Positions 1-13,313 of a DNA stretch of 64,000 bases are shown here, piece by piece. The stretch comes from Urophycis tenuis (lineage: Eukaryota; Chordata; Actinopteri; Gadiformes; Phycidae), in contig JAXIVH010000065.1 of assembly GCA_036785325.1 (NCBI GenBank), positions 576,001-640,000 of the forward strand. Reading direction: 5' to 3'. The position numbers were made by a program, and so were the translations under genes. The notes beneath the pieces were generated by a model that worked only from the letters and a program-made list of their open reading frames with translations, ran no database searches and was not told the DNA's origin. Numbering within the stretch: position 1 is the first letter of the stretch; each line of letters opens with the position of its first letter.

Positions 1-3000
1 TGAACCTGACGCAGTTTAGTCTGATCAACCAGACTGCTCGCAGATGGGCTAATTTTAAGCAGGGAAATCTAAGCTTTCCAACGGCGTATGGCAAGACTAT
101 ATTGACAATGGGTCGTTGAAATACTAAGCTAATTAATTTGTGTTCTGTAAGGAAAGATTGATGTTAATTGAAACGTTGAAGGTATGTTTTTAGCTGCTGG
201 GTAGACTTCAGTCAACCTGACGCAGTTTAGTCTGTGATCAACCAGACTGCTCGCAGATGGGCTCATTTTAAGCGGCGAAATCTAAGCTTTCCAACGGCGT
301 ATGGCAAGACTATATTGACTCTAGGGTCGTTGAAATACTAAGCTAATTAATTTGTGTTCTGTAAGGAAAGATTGATGTTAATTGAAACGTTGAAGGTATG
401 TTTTTAGCTGCTGGGTAGACTTCAGTCAACCTGACGCAGTTTAGTCTGTGATCAACCAGACTGCTTGGGGATAGGCTCATTTTAAGCGGGGAAATCTAAG
501 CTTTCCAGCGGCGTATGGCAAGACTATATTGACTCATGGGTCGTTGAAATACTAAGCTAATTAATTTGTGTTCTGTAAGGAAAGATTAATGTTAATTGAA
601 ACGTTGAAGGTATGTTTTTAGCTGCTGGGTTGACTTCATTAAACCTGACGCAGTTTAGTCTGTGATCAACCAGACTGCTCGCGGATGGGCTCATTTTAAG
701 CGGGGAAATCTGAGCTTTCCAACGACGTATGGCATAACTATATTGACTCATGGCTCGTTGAAATAATAAGCTAATTAATTTGTGTTCTGTAAGGAAAGAT
801 TGATGTTAATTGAAACGTTGAAGGTATGTTTTTAGCTGCTGGGTAGACTTCAGTCAACCTGACGCAGTTTAGGCTGTGATCAACCAGACTGCTCGCGGAT
901 GGGCTCATTTTAAGCGGGGAAATCTAAGCTTTCCAACGGCGTATGGCAAGACTATATTGACTCATGGGTCGTTGAAATACTAAGCTAATTAATTTGTGTT
1001 CTGTAAGGAAAGATTAATGTTAATTGAAACGTTGAAGGTATATTTTTAGCTGCTGGGTAGACTTCAGTCAACCTGAAGCAGTTTAGTCTGTGATCAACCA
1101 GACTGCTCGCGGATGGGCTCATTTTAAGCGGGGAAATCTAAGCTTTCCAACGGCGTATGGCAAGACTATATTGACTCATGGGTCGTTGAAATACTAAGCT
1201 AATTAATTTGTGTTCTTTATTGAAAGATTGATCTTAATTGAAACGTTGAAGGTATGTTTTTAGCTGCTGGGTAGACTTCAGTCAACCTGACGCAGTTTTA
1301 TCTGTGAGTAACCAAATTGCTTGAGGATGGGCTCATTTTAAGCGGGGAAATCTAAGCTTTCCAACGGCGTATGGCAAGACTATATTAACTCATGAGTCGT
1401 TGAAATACTAAGCTAATTAATTTGTGTTCTGTAAGGAAAGATTAATGTTAATTGAAACGTTGAAGATATGTTTTTAGCTGCTGGGTAGACTTCAGTCAAC
1501 CTGACGCAGTTTAGTCTGTGATCAACCAGACTGCTTGGGGATAGGCTCATTTTAAGCGGGGAAATCTAAGCTTTCCAAAGGCGTTTGGCAAGACTATATT
1601 GACTCATGGGTCGTTGAAATACTAAGCTAATTAATTTGTGTTCTTTATTGAAAGATTGATCTTAATTGAAACGTTGAAGGTATGTTTTTAGCTGCTGGGT
1701 AGACTTCAGTCAACCTGACGCAGTTTTGTCTGTGAGCAACTAAATTGCTCAGGGATGGGCTCATTTTAAGCGGGGAAATCTAAGCTTTCCAGCGGCGTAT
1801 GGCAAGACTATATTGACTCATGGGTCGTTGAAATACTAAGCTAATTAATTTGTGTTCTGTAAGGAAAGATTAATGTTAATTGAAACGTTGAAGGTATGTT
1901 TTTAGCTGCTGGGTTGACTTCATTAAACCTGACGCAGTTTAGTCTGTGATCAACCAGACTGCTCGCGGATGGGCTCATTTTAAGCGGGGAAATCTGAGCT
2001 TTCCAACGACGTATGGCATAACTATATTGACTCATGGCTCGTTGAAATAATAAGCTAATTAATTTGTGTTCTGTAAGGAAAGATTGATGTTAATTGAAAC
2101 GTTGAAGGTATGTTTTTAGCTGCTGGGTAGACTTCAGTCAACCTGACGCAGTTTAGGCTGTGATCAACCAGACTGCTCGCGGATGGGCTCATTTTAAGCG
2201 GGGAAATCTAAGCTTTCCAACGGCGTATGGCAAGACTATATTGACTCATGGGTCGTTGAAATACTAAGCTAATTAATTTGTGTTCTGTAAGGAAAGATTA
2301 ATGTTAATTGAAACGTTGAAGGTATATTTTTAGCTGCTGGGTAGACTTCAGTCAACCTGAAGCAGTTTAGTCTGTGATCAACCAGACTGCTCGCGGATGG
2401 GCTCATTTTAAGCGGGGAAATCTAAGCTTTCCAACGGCGTATGGCAAGACTATATTGACTCATGGGTCGTTGAAATACTAAGCTAATTAATTTGTGTTCT
2501 TTATTGAAAGATTGATCTTAATTGAAACGTTGAAGGTATGTTTTTAGCTGCTGGGTAGACTTCAGTCAACCTGACGCAGTTTTATCTGTGAGTAACCAAA
2601 TTGCTTGAGGATGGGCTCATTTTAAGCGGGGAAATCTAAGCTTTCCAACGGCGTATGGCAAGACTATATTAACTCATGAGTCGTTGAAATACTAAGCTAA
2701 TTAATTTGTGTTCTGTAAGGAAAGATTAATGTTAATTGAAACGTTGAAGATATGTTTTTAGCTGCTGGGTAGACTTCAGTCAACCTGACGCAGTTTAGTC
2801 TGTGATCAACCAGACTGCTTGGGGATAGGCTCATTTTAAGCGGGGAAATCTAAGCTTTCCAAAGGCGTTTGGCAAGACTATATTGACTCATGGGTCGTTG
2901 AAATACTAAGCTAATTAATTTGTGTTCTTTATTGAAAGATTGATCTTAATTGAAACGTTGAAGGTATTTTTTTAGCTGCTGGGTAGACTTCAGTCAACCT

Positions 3001-5708
3001 GACGCAGTTTTATCTGTGAGTAACCAAATTGCTTGAGGATGGGCTCATTTTAAGCGGGGAAAACTGAGCTTTCCAACGACGTATGGCAAGACTATATGGA
3101 CTCATGGGTTGTTGAAATACTAAGCTAATTAATTTGTGTTCTGTAAGGAAAGATTAATGTTAATTGAAACGTTGAAGGTATGTTTTTAGCTGCCGGGTAG
3201 ACTTCAGTCAACCTGACGCAGTTTAGTCTGTGATCAACCAGACTGCTCGCGGATGGGCTCATTTTAAGCTGGGAAATCGAAGCTTTCCAACGGCGTATGG
3301 CAAGACTATATTGACTCATGGGTTGTTGAAATACTAAGCTAATTAATTTGTGTTCTGTAAGGAAAGATTTATGTTAATTGAAACATTGAACGTATGTTTT
3401 TAGCTGCTGGGTAGACTTCAGTCAACCTGACGCAGTTTAGTCTGTGATCAACCAGACTGCTCGCGGATGGGCTCATTTTAAGCGGGGAAATCGAAGCTTT
3501 CCAACGGCGTATGGCAAGACTATATTTACTCATGAATCGTTGAAATACTAAGCAAATTAATTTGTGTTCTGTAAGGAAAGATTGATGTTAATTGAAACGT
3601 TGAAGGTATGTTTTTAGCTGCTGGGTAGACTTCAGTCAATCTGACGCAGTTTAGTCTGTGATCAACCAGACTGCTCAGGGATGGGCTTATTTTAAGCAGG
3701 GAAATCTAAGCTTTCCAACGGCGTATGGCAAGACTATATTGACTGGTGGGTTGTTGAAATACTAAGCTAATTAATTTGTCTTCTTTATTGAAAGATTGAT
3801 CTTAATTGAAACGTTGAAGGTATGTTTTTAGCTGCTGGGTAGACTTCAGTCAACGTGACGCAGTTTTTTCTGTGAGCAACCAAATTGCTCGCGGATGGGC
3901 TCATTTTAAGCGGGGAAACCTAAGCTTTCCAACAGCGTATGGCAAGACTGTATTGACTCATGGGTCGTTGAAATACTAAGCTTATTAATTTGTGTTCTGT
4001 AAGGAAAGATTAATGTTAATTGAAACGTTGAATGTATGTTTTTAGCTGCTGGGTAGACTTCAGTCAACCTGACGCAGTTTAGTCTGTGATCAACCAGACT
4101 GCTTGGGGATAGGCTCATTTCAAGCGGGGAAATCTAAGCTTTCCAAAGGCGTTTGGCAAGACTATATTGACTCATGGGTCGTTGAAATACTAAGCTAATT
4201 AATTTGTGTTCTTTATTGAAAGATTGATCTTAATTGAAACGTTGAAGGTATTTTTTTAGCTGCTGGGTAGACTTCAGTCAACCTGACGCAGTTTTGTCTG
4301 TGAGCAACCAAATTGCTCGGGGATGGGCTCATTTTAAGCGGGGAAATCTAAGCTTTCCAACGGCGTATGGCATGACTATATTCACCAAAGGGTCGTTGAA
4401 ATACTAAGCTAATTAATTTGTGTTCTGTAAGGAAAGATTGATGTTAATTGAAACGTTGAAGGTATGTTTTTAGCTGCTGGGTAGACTTCAGTCAACCTGA
4501 CGCAGTTTAGTCTGTGATCAACCAGACTGCTCGCGGATGGGCTCATTTTAAGCGGGGAAATCTAAGCTTTCCAACAGGGTATGGCAAGACTATATTGACT
4601 CATGGGTCGTTGAAATACTAAGCTAATTAATTTGTGTTCTTTATTGAAAGATTAATGTTAATTGAAACGTTGAAGATATGTTTTTAGCTGCTGGGTAGAC
4701 TTCAGTCAACCTGACGCAGTTTAGTCTGTGATCAACCAGACTGCTTGGGGATAGGCTCATTTTAAGCGGGGAAATCTAAGCTTTCCAAAGCCGTTTGGCA
4801 AGACTATATTGACTCATGGGTCGTTGAAATACTAAGCTAATTAATATGTGTTCTGTAAGGAAAGATTGATGTTAATTGAAACGTTGAAGGTATGTTTTTA
4901 GCTGCTGGGTAGACTTCAGTCAACCTGACGCAGTTTAGTCTGTGATCAACCAGACTGCTCGCGGATGGGCTCCTTTTAAGCGGGGAAATCTAAGCTTTCC
5001 AGCGGCGTATGGCAAGACTATATAGACTCATGGGTCGTTGAAATACTAAGCTAATTAATTTGTGTTCTGTAAGGAAAGATTAATGTTAATTGAAACGTTG
5101 AAAGTATGTTTTGAGCTGCTGGGTTGACTTCAGTCAACCTGACGCAGTTTAGTCTGTGATCAACCAGACTGCTCGCGGATGGGCTCATTTTAAGCGGGGA
5201 AATCTGAGCTTTCCAACGACGTATGGCAAGACTATATTGACTCATGGCTCGTTGAAATAATAAGCTAATTAATTTGTGTTCTGTAAGGAAAGATTGATGT
5301 TAATTGAAACGTTGAAGGTATGTTTTTAGCTGCTGGGTAGACTTCAGTCAACCTGACGCAGTTTAGTCTGTGATCAACCAGACTGCTCGCGGATGGGCTC
5401 ATTTTAAGCGGGGAAATCTAAGCTTTCCAACAGGGTATGGCAAGACTATATTGACTCATGGGTCGTTGAAATACTAAGCTAATTAATTTGTGTTCTTTAT
5501 TGAAAGATCTTAATTGAAACGTTGAAGGTATGTTTTTAGCTGCTGGGTAGACTTCAGTCAACCTGACGCAGTTTTATCTGTGAGTAACCAGACTGCTCGC
5601 GGATGGGCTCATTTTAAGCGGGGAAATCTGAGCTTTCCAACGACGTATGGCAAGACTATATTGACTCATGGGTCGTTGAAATAATAAGCTGATTCATGTG
5701 TGTTCTGT
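1..5708 (+). repeat. 214-bp satellite array, segment 1 (forward orientation)
   Basis: About 27 tandem monomers of ~214 bp, recognisable by TTAATTGAAACGTTGAAGG, TTAGCTGCTGGGTAGACTTC and GCTTTCCAACGGCGTATGGC. Monomers differ in a few diagnostic blocks (for example CTGTAAGGAAAG versus CTTTATTGAAAG). A higher-order repeat of six monomers is visible: identical stretches around 557-751 and 1841-2035 lie exactly 1284 bp (6 x 214) apart, and a related monomer follows at 3125. Short open frames on the minus strand are by-products of the monomer and not genes. The array runs off the window at position 1. It ends where cassette copy 1 begins. Confidence 0.97.
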
Positions 5709-6513
5709 TGACTGTGGAAAGAAAATAGCACACAAGTCATACCAAGTCACCTTTATTTTCAGTGATAAACATTAATAAATAATGAGTATGGACATTGTAT
5801 AAACAGTTGTATAAAAAGTGTAAACAGTATGAACAGTGTTCTTATAAAAGATATCAATATCAATACTGATCACGTGTGTATTTTATATTTCCAGATTATT
5901 TGTTGATGAGCCAGAGCCTGTGACTCCCACCAACCGGCCCGTTCAGCCCACTGCGTTGTCGTCCTCCACCCGGCCGAAGCCTCCTGCGCCCACCCGCCTC
6001 CAGCCGAGGCCTCCTGCTGCATCAGCCTGTGGCCTGCCCGCCCCCTGTGTCGGCAGCACCCATACCGCTGGTCCTCCCCGCACAGCCACATGCCCCCTCT
6101 GTCCTGCTTCGTGGGCCATCCTGCAGCTGTCTCTGCAGTCATCGTGTGTCAAAACCATTCAAACTTGTATATGGTAACGTTTCAAAATGACACCAGCATA
6201 AATGAGGACCTTGCAATAGGTTGTGTGTTACAGGACCCCCCTACAGCTGTATGTCTCTGTGAAGGTGGTTGTGAAGAACGGCATTCGGCTGAACAAGTAC
6301 AAGTGCCGGCGAGGCAGCAACTCTCTCGAGGGGTTGCACGCCCACCTCTTTAACGCCGTCCCTTCACAACGATGTGGGATCATGCCGTTCCAATTAAGTG
6401 ATTAAAACACACACACATACACATAAATATATATAAAGCTTTATTGCAGACCCATGTTCATGCGGTATAATTTAAAAAGAAAAGTCTCAATGATGGCTTC
6501 AATGATACAATTT
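5709..6513 (+). repeat. gene-fragment cassette, copy 1
   Basis: A non-satellite block embedded in the array. It starts after satellite TGTGTTCTGT and ends before GGGCTCATTTTAAGCGG. Exon A is 5895-6173, after acceptor TTTATATTTCCAG and before GTAAC. Exon B is 6234-6393, after TGTGTTACAG. Exon B lacks 6 bp relative to copy 8, which keeps the frame. Its donor is changed from GTAAGT to TTAAGT, so splicing out of exon B is probably lost. Exon A carries the GCTTCGTGGGCCATCC variant that otherwise occurs in copy 6 and, nearly identically, in exon C. Confidence 0.85.
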
Positions 6514-9398
6514 GGGCTCATTTTAAGCGGGGAAATCTAAGCTTTCCAACGGCGTATGGCAAGACTATATTGACTCATGGGTCGTTGAAATACTAAGCTA
6601 ATTAATTTGTGTTCTTTATTGAAAGATTGATGTTAATTGAAACGTTGAAGGTATGTTTTTAGCTGCTGGGTAGACCTCAGTGAACCTGACGCAGTTTAGT
6701 CTGTGATCAACCAGACTGCTCGCAGATGGGCTAATTTTAAGCAGGGAAATCTAAGCTTTCCAACGGCGTATGGCAAGACTATATTGACAATGGGTCGTTG
6801 AAATACTAAGCTAATTAATTTGTGTTCTGTAAGGAAAGATTGATGTTAATTGAAACGTTGAAGGTATGTTTTTAGCTGCTGGGTAGACTTCAGTCAACCT
6901 GACGCAGTTTAGTCTGTGATCAACCAGACTGCTCGCAGATGGGCTCATTTTAAGCGGCCAAATCTAAGCTTTCCAACGGCGTATGGCAAGACTATATTGA
7001 CTCTAGGGTCGTTGAAATACTAAGCTAATTATTTTGTGTTCTGTAAGGAAAGATTGATGTTAATTGAAACGTTGAAGGTATGTTTTTAGCTGCTGGGTAG
7101 ACTTCAGTCAACCTGACGCAGTTTAGTCTGTGATCAACCAGACTGCTCGCGGATGGACTCATTTTAAGCGGGGAAATCTAAGCTTTCCAACAGCATATGG
7201 CAAGACTATATTGACTCATGGGTCTTTGAAATACTAAGCTAATTAATTTGTGTTCTTTATTGAAAGATTGATCTTAATTGAAACGTTGAAGGTATGTTTT
7301 TAGCTGCTGGGTAGACTTCAGTCAACCTGACGCAGTGTTGTCTGTGAGCAACTAAATTGCTCGGGGATGGACTCATTTTAAGCGGGGAAATCTAAGCTTT
7401 CCAACGGCGTATGGCAAGACTATATTGACTCATGGGTCGTTGAAATACTAAGCTAATTAATTTGTGTTCTGTAAGGAAAGATTAATGTTAATTGAAACGT
7501 TGAAGGTATATTTTTAGCTGCTGGGTTGACTTCAGTCAACCTGACGCAGTTTAGTCTATGATCAACCAGACTGCTCGCGGATGGGCTCATTTTAAGCGGG
7601 GAAATCTGAGCTTTCCAACGACGTATTGCAAGACTATATGGACTCATGGCTCGTTGAAATAATAAGCTAATTAATTTGTGTTCTGTAAGGAAAGATTGAT
7701 GTTAATTGAAACGTTGAAGGTATGTTTTTAGCTGCTGGGTAGACTTCAGTCAACCTGAAGCAGTTTAGTCTGTGATCAACCAGACTGCTCGCGGATGGGC
7801 TCATTTTAAGCGGGGAAATCTAAGCTTTCCAACGGCGTATGGCAAGACTATATTGACTCATGGGTCGTTGAAATACTAAGCTAATTAATTTGTGTTCTTT
7901 ATTGAAAGATTGATCTTAATTGAAACGTTGAAGGTATGTTTTTAGCTGCTGGGTAGACTTCAGTCAACCTGACGCAGTTTTATCTGTGAGTAACCAAATT
8001 GCTTGAGGATGGGCTCATTTTAAGCGGGGAAATCTAAGCTTTCCAACGGCGTATGGCAAGACTATATTAACTCATGAGTCGTTGAAATACTAAGCTAATT
8101 AATTTGTGTTCTGTAAGGAAAGATTAATGTTAATTGAAACGTTGAAGATATGTTTTTAGCTGCTGGGTAGACTTCAGTCAACCTGACGCAGTTTAGTCTG
8201 TGATCAACCAGACTGCTTGGGGATAGGCTCATTTTAAGCGGGGAAATCTAAGCTTTCCAAAGGCGTTTGGCAAGACTATATTGACTCATGGGTCGTTGAA
8301 ATACTAAGCTAATTAATTTGTGTTCTTTATTGAAAGATTGATCTTAATTGAAACGTTGAAGGTATTTTTTTAGCTGCTGGGTAGACTTCAGTCAACCTGA
8401 CGCAGTTTTATCTGTGAGTAACCAAATTGCTTGACGATGGGCTCATTTTAAGCGGGGAAAACTGAGCTTTCCAACGACGTATGGCAAGACTATATGGACT
8501 CATGGGTTGTTGAAATACTAAGCTAATTAATTTGTGTTCTGTAAGGAAAGATTAATGTTAATTGAAACGTTGAAGGTATGTTTTTAGCTGCCGGGTAGAC
8601 TTCAGTCAACCTGACGCAGTTTAGTCTGTGATCAACCAGACTGCTCGCGGATGGGCTCATTTTAAGCTGGGAAATCGAAGCTTTCCAACGGCGTATGGCA
8701 AGACTATATTGACTCATGGGTTGTTGAAATACTAAGCTAATTAATTTGTGTTCTGTAAGGAAAGATTTATGTTAATTGAAACATTGAACGTATGTTTTTA
8801 GCTGCTGGGTAGACTTCAGTCAACCTGACGCAGTTTAGTCTGTGATCAACCAGACTGCTCGCGGATGGGCTCATTTTAAGCGGGGAAATCGAAGCTTTCC
8901 AACGGCGTATGGCAAGACTATATTTACTCATGAATCGTTGAAATACTAAGCAAATTAATTTGTGTTCTGTAAGGAAAGATTGATGTTAATTGAAACGTTG
9001 AAGGTATGTTTTTAGCTGCTGGGTAGACTTCAGTCAACCTGACGCAGTTTAGTCTGTGATCAACCAGACTGCTCGCGGATGGGCTCATTTTAAGCGGGGA
9101 AATCTAAGCTTTCCAACGGCGTATGGCAAGACTATATTGACTCATGGGTCGTTGAAATACTAAGCTAATTAATTTGTGTTCTGTAAGGAAAGATTGATGT
9201 TAATTGAAACGTTGAAGGTATGCTTTTAGCTGCTGGGTAGACTTCAGTCAACCTGACGCAGTTTTGTCTGTGAGCAACCAAATTGCTCGGGGATGGGCTC
9301 ATTTTAAGCGGGGAAATCTAAGCTTTCCAACGGCGTATGGCAAGACTATATTGACTCATGGGTCGTCGAAATAATAAGCTGATTCATGTGTGTTCTGT
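6514..9398 (+). repeat. 214-bp satellite array, segment 2 (forward orientation)
   Basis: About 13 monomers of the same family. The order of variant monomers from ~7453 to ~8717 closely repeats that at 14681-15303 and 2300-3319. This points to segmental duplication of multi-monomer blocks inside the array. The last monomer has the derived form ATAATAAGCTGATTCATG that precedes most cassette copies. Confidence 0.96.
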
Positions 9399-10202
9399 TG
9401 ACTGTGGAAAGAAAATAGCACACAAGTCATACCAAGTCACCTTTATTGTCAGTGATAAACATTAATAAATAAACAGTATGGACATTGTATAAACAGTTGT
9501 ATAAAAAGTGTAAACAGTATGAACAGTGTTCTTATAAAAGATATCAATATCAATACTGATCACGTGTGTATTTTATATTTTCAGATTATTTGTTGATGAG
9601 CCAGAGCCTGTGACTCCCACCAACCGGCCCGTTCAGCCCACTGCGTTGTCGTCCTCCACCCGGCCCAAGCCTCCTGCGCCCACCCGCCTCCAGCCGAGGC
9701 CTCCTGCTGCGTCAGCCTGTGGCCTGCCCGCCCCCTGTGTCGGTAGCACCCATACCGCTGGTCCTCCCCGCACAGCCACAGGCCCCCTCCGTCCTGCATC
9801 CAGGGCCATCCTGCAGCTGTCTCTGCAGTCATCGTGTGTCAAAACCATTCAAACTTGCATATGGTAACATTTCAAAATGACACCAGCATAAATGAGGACC
9901 TTGCAATAGGTTGTGTATTACAGGACCCCCCTGGCATACAGCTGTATGTCTCTGTGAAGGTGGTTGTGAAGAACGGCATCCGGCTGAACAAGTACAAGTG
10001 CCGGCGAGGCAGCAACTCTCTCGAGGGGTTGCACGCCCACCTCGTTAACGCCGTCCCTTCACAGCGATGTGGGATCATGCCGTTCCAAGTAAGTGATTAA
10101 AACACACACACATAAATATATATAAAGCTTTATTGCAGACCCATGTTCATGCGGTATAATTTAAAAAGAAAAGTCTCAATGATGGCTTCAATGATACATT
10201 TT
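9399..10202 (+). repeat. gene-fragment cassette, copy 2
   Basis: Same boundaries as copy 1. Exon A is 9585-9863 with acceptor TTTATATTTTCAG. Exon B is 9924-10088 with donor GTAAGT intact. The C run at the start of exon B has six Cs, one fewer than copies 4 and 8. This shifts exon B out of frame with the proline-rich frame of exon A. Confidence 0.85.
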
Positions 10203-10733
10203 GGGCTCATTTTAAGCGGGGAAATCTAAGCTTTCCAACGGCGTATGGCAAGACTATATTGACTCATGGGTCGTTGAAATACTAAGCTAATTAATTTGTG
10301 TTCTGTAAGGAAAGATTGATGTTAATTGAAACGTTGAAGGTATGTTTTTAGCTGCTGGGTAGACTTCAGTCAACCTGACGCAGTTTTGTCTGTGAGCAAC
10401 CAAATTGCTCGGGGAGGGCTCATTTTAAGCAGGGAAATCTAAGCTTTCCAACGGCGTATGGCAAGACTATATTCACCAAAGGGTCGTTGAAATACTAAGC
10501 TAATTAATTTCTGTTCTGTAAGGAAAGATTGATGTTAATTGAAACGTTGGAGGTATGTTTTTAGCTGCTGGGTAGACTTCAGTCAACCTGACGCAGTTTT
10601 GTCTGTGAGCAACTAAATTGCTCGGGGATGGGCTCATTTTGAGCGGGGAAATCTAAGCTTTCCAGCGGCGTATGGCAAGACTATATTGACTCATGGGTCG
10701 TTGAAATACTAAGCTAATTAATTTGTGTTCTGT
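10203..10733 (+). repeat. 214-bp satellite, segment 3 (forward orientation)
   Basis: About 2.5 monomers between cassette copies 2 and 3. The monomer before copy 3 is canonical (ACTAAGCTAATTAATTTG) rather than the derived form seen before the other copies. The breakpoint itself, after TGTGTTCTGT, is the same. Confidence 0.95.
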
Positions 10734-11543
10734 TGACTGTGGAAAGAAAATAGCACACAAGTCATACCAAGTCACCTTTATTGTCAGTGATAAACACTAA
10801 TAAATAAACAGTATGGACATTGTATAAACAGTTGTATAAAAAGTGTAAACAGTATGAACAGTGTTCTTATAAAAGATATCAATATCAATACTGATCACGT
10901 GTGTATTTTATATTTCCAGATTATTTGTTGATGAGCCAGAGCCTGTGACTACCACCAACCGGCCCGTTCAGCCCACTGCGTTGTCGTCCTCCACCCGGCC
11001 GAAGCCTCCTGCGCCCACCCGCCTCCAGCCGAGGCCTCCTGCTGCGTCAGCCTGTGGCCTGCCCGCCCCCTGTGTCGGCAGCACCCATACCGCTGGTCCT
11101 CCCCGCACAGCCACAGGCCCCCTCCGTCCTGCATCCAGGGCCATCCTGCAGCTGTCTCTGCAGTCATCGTGTGTCAAAACCATTCAAACTTGTATATGGT
11201 AACATTTCAAAATGACACCAGCATAAATGAGGACCTTGCAATAGGTTGTGTGTTACAGGACCCCCCTGGCATACAGCTGTATGTCTCTGTGAAGGTGGTT
11301 GTGAAGAACGGCATCCGGCTGAACAAGTACAAGTGCCGGCGAGGCAGCAACTCTCTCGAGGGGTTGCACGCCCACCTCGTTAACGCCGTCCCTTCACAAC
11401 GATGTGGGATCATGCCGTTCCAATTAAGTGATTAAAACACACACACACACACATAAATATATATAAAGCTTTATTGCAGACCCATGTTCATGCGGTATAA
11501 TTTAAAAAGAAAAGTCTCAATGATGGCTTCAATGATACATTTT
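10734..11543 (+). repeat. gene-fragment cassette, copy 3
   Basis: Exon A is 10920-11198 and exon B is 11259-11423. The donor of exon B is mutated (CAATTAAGT). Exon B has the six-C run and is out of frame with the proline-rich frame of exon A. Confidence 0.85.
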
Positions 11544-12502
11544 GGGCTCATTTTAAGCGGGGAAATCTAAGCTTTCCAAAGGCTTATGGCAAGACTATAT
11601 TGACTCATGGGTCGTTGAAATACTAAGCTAATTAATTTGTGTTCTTTATTGAAAGATTGATGTTAATTGAAACGTTGAAGGTATGTTTTTAGCTGCTGGG
11701 TAGACTTCAGTGAACCTGACGCAGTTTAGTCTGTGATCAACCAGACTGCTCGCAGATGGGCTAATTTTAAGCAGGGAAATCTAAGCTTTCCAACGGCGTA
11801 TGGCAAGACTATATTGACAATGGGTCGTTGAAATACTAAGCTAATTAATTTGTGTTCTGTAAGGAAAGATTGATGTTAATTGAAACGTTGAAGGTATGTT
11901 TTTAGCTGCTGGGTAGACTTCAGTCAACCTGACGCAGTTTAGTCTGTGATCAACCAGACTGCTCGCAGATGGGCTCATTTTAAGCGGCGAAATCTAAGCT
12001 TTCCAACGGCGTATGGCAAGACTATATTGACTCTAGGGTCGTTGAAATACTAAGCTAATTAATTTGTGTTCTGTAAGGAAAGATTGATGTTAATTGAAAC
12101 GTTGAAGGTATGTTTTTAGCTGCTGGGTAGACTTCAGTCAACCTGACGCAGTTTAGTCTGTGATCAACCAGACTGCTCGCGGATGGGCTCATTTTAAGCG
12201 GGGAAATCTAAGCTTTCCAGCGGCGTATGGCAAGACTATATTGACTCATGGGTCGTTGAAATACTAAGCTAATTAATTTGTGTTCTGTAAGGAAAGATTA
12301 ATGTTAATTGAAACGTTGAAAGTATGTTTTGAGCTGCTGGGTTGACTTCAGTCAACCTGATGCAGTTTAGTCTGTGATCAACCAGACTGCTCGCGGATGG
12401 GCTCATTTTAAGCGGGGAAATCTGAGCTTTCCAACGACGTATGGCAAGACTATATTGACTCATGGGTCGTTGAAATAATAAGCTGATTCATGTGTGTTCT
12501 GT
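11544..12502 (+). repeat. 214-bp satellite, segment 4 (forward orientation)
   Basis: About 4.5 monomers, closely matching the beginning of the window (1-540) and 6514-7000 in variant order. It ends with the derived monomer that precedes copy 4. Confidence 0.95.
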
Positions 12503-13313
12503 TGACTGTGGAAAGAAAATAGCACACAAGTCATACCAAGTCACCTTTATTTTCAGTGATAAACATTAATAAATAATGAGTATGGACATTGTATAAACAG
12601 TTGTATAAAAAGTGTAAACAGTATGAACAGTGTTCTTATAAAAGATATCAATATCAATACTGATCACGTGTGTATTTTATATTTCCAGATTATTTGTTGA
12701 TGAGCCAGAGCCTGTGACTCCCACCAACCGGCCCGTTCAGCCCACTGGGTTGTCGTCCTCCACCCGGGCGAAGCCTCCTGCGCCCACCCGCCTCCAGCCG
12801 AGGCCTCCTGCTGCGTCAGCCTGTGGCCTGCCCGCCCCCTGTGTCGGCAGCACCCATACCGCTGGTCCTCCCCGCACAGCCACAGGCCCCCTCCGTCCTG
12901 CATCCAGGGCCATCCTGCAGCTGTCTCTGCAGTCATCGTGTGTCAAAACCATTCAAACTTGTATATGGTAACATTTCAAAATGACACCAGCATAAATGAG
13001 GACCTTGCAATAGGTTGTGTGTTACAGGACCCCCCCTGGCATACAGCTGTATGTCTCTGTGAAGGTGGTTGTGAAGAACGGCATCCGGCTGAACGAGTAC
13101 AAGTGCCGGCGAGGCAGCAACTCTATCGAGGGGTTGCACGCCCACCTCTTTAACGCCGTCCCTTCACAACGATGTGGGATCATGCCGTTCCAATTAAGTG
13201 ATTAAAACACACACACATACACATAAATATATATAAAGCTTTATTGCAGACCCATGTTCATGCGGTATAATTTAAAAAGAAAAGTCTCAATGATGGCTTC
13301 AATGATACAATTT
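12503..13313 (+). repeat. gene-fragment cassette, copy 4
   Basis: Exon A is 12689-12967 and exon B is 13028-13193. Exon B has the seven-C run found in copy 8, so exons A and B can join in one frame. The exon B donor is mutated to TTAAGT. It shares a TAATGAGTATGG variant in the upstream intron and other differences with copy 1, so these two copies are sisters. Confidence 0.85.

Noticed and set aside
557..751. Recurrent ~64-residue open frames on the satellite strand opposite to the cassette (for example 557-751, 1841-2035, 7453-7647, 15109-15303, 42386-42580)
   Set aside because: They are the monomer read in a frame that happens to lack stops; they vanish in most monomers and have no coding signature.
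5870..6142. 71-90-residue open frames antisense to cassette exon A, repeated in every copy
   Set aside because: They lie opposite a GC-rich exon with few stops and do not respect the splice signals; they are shadows.
5709..6513. Cassette as a classical DNA transposon
   Set aside because: No terminal inverted repeats and no target duplication are visible, and the boundaries are identical in all satellite-flanked copies.
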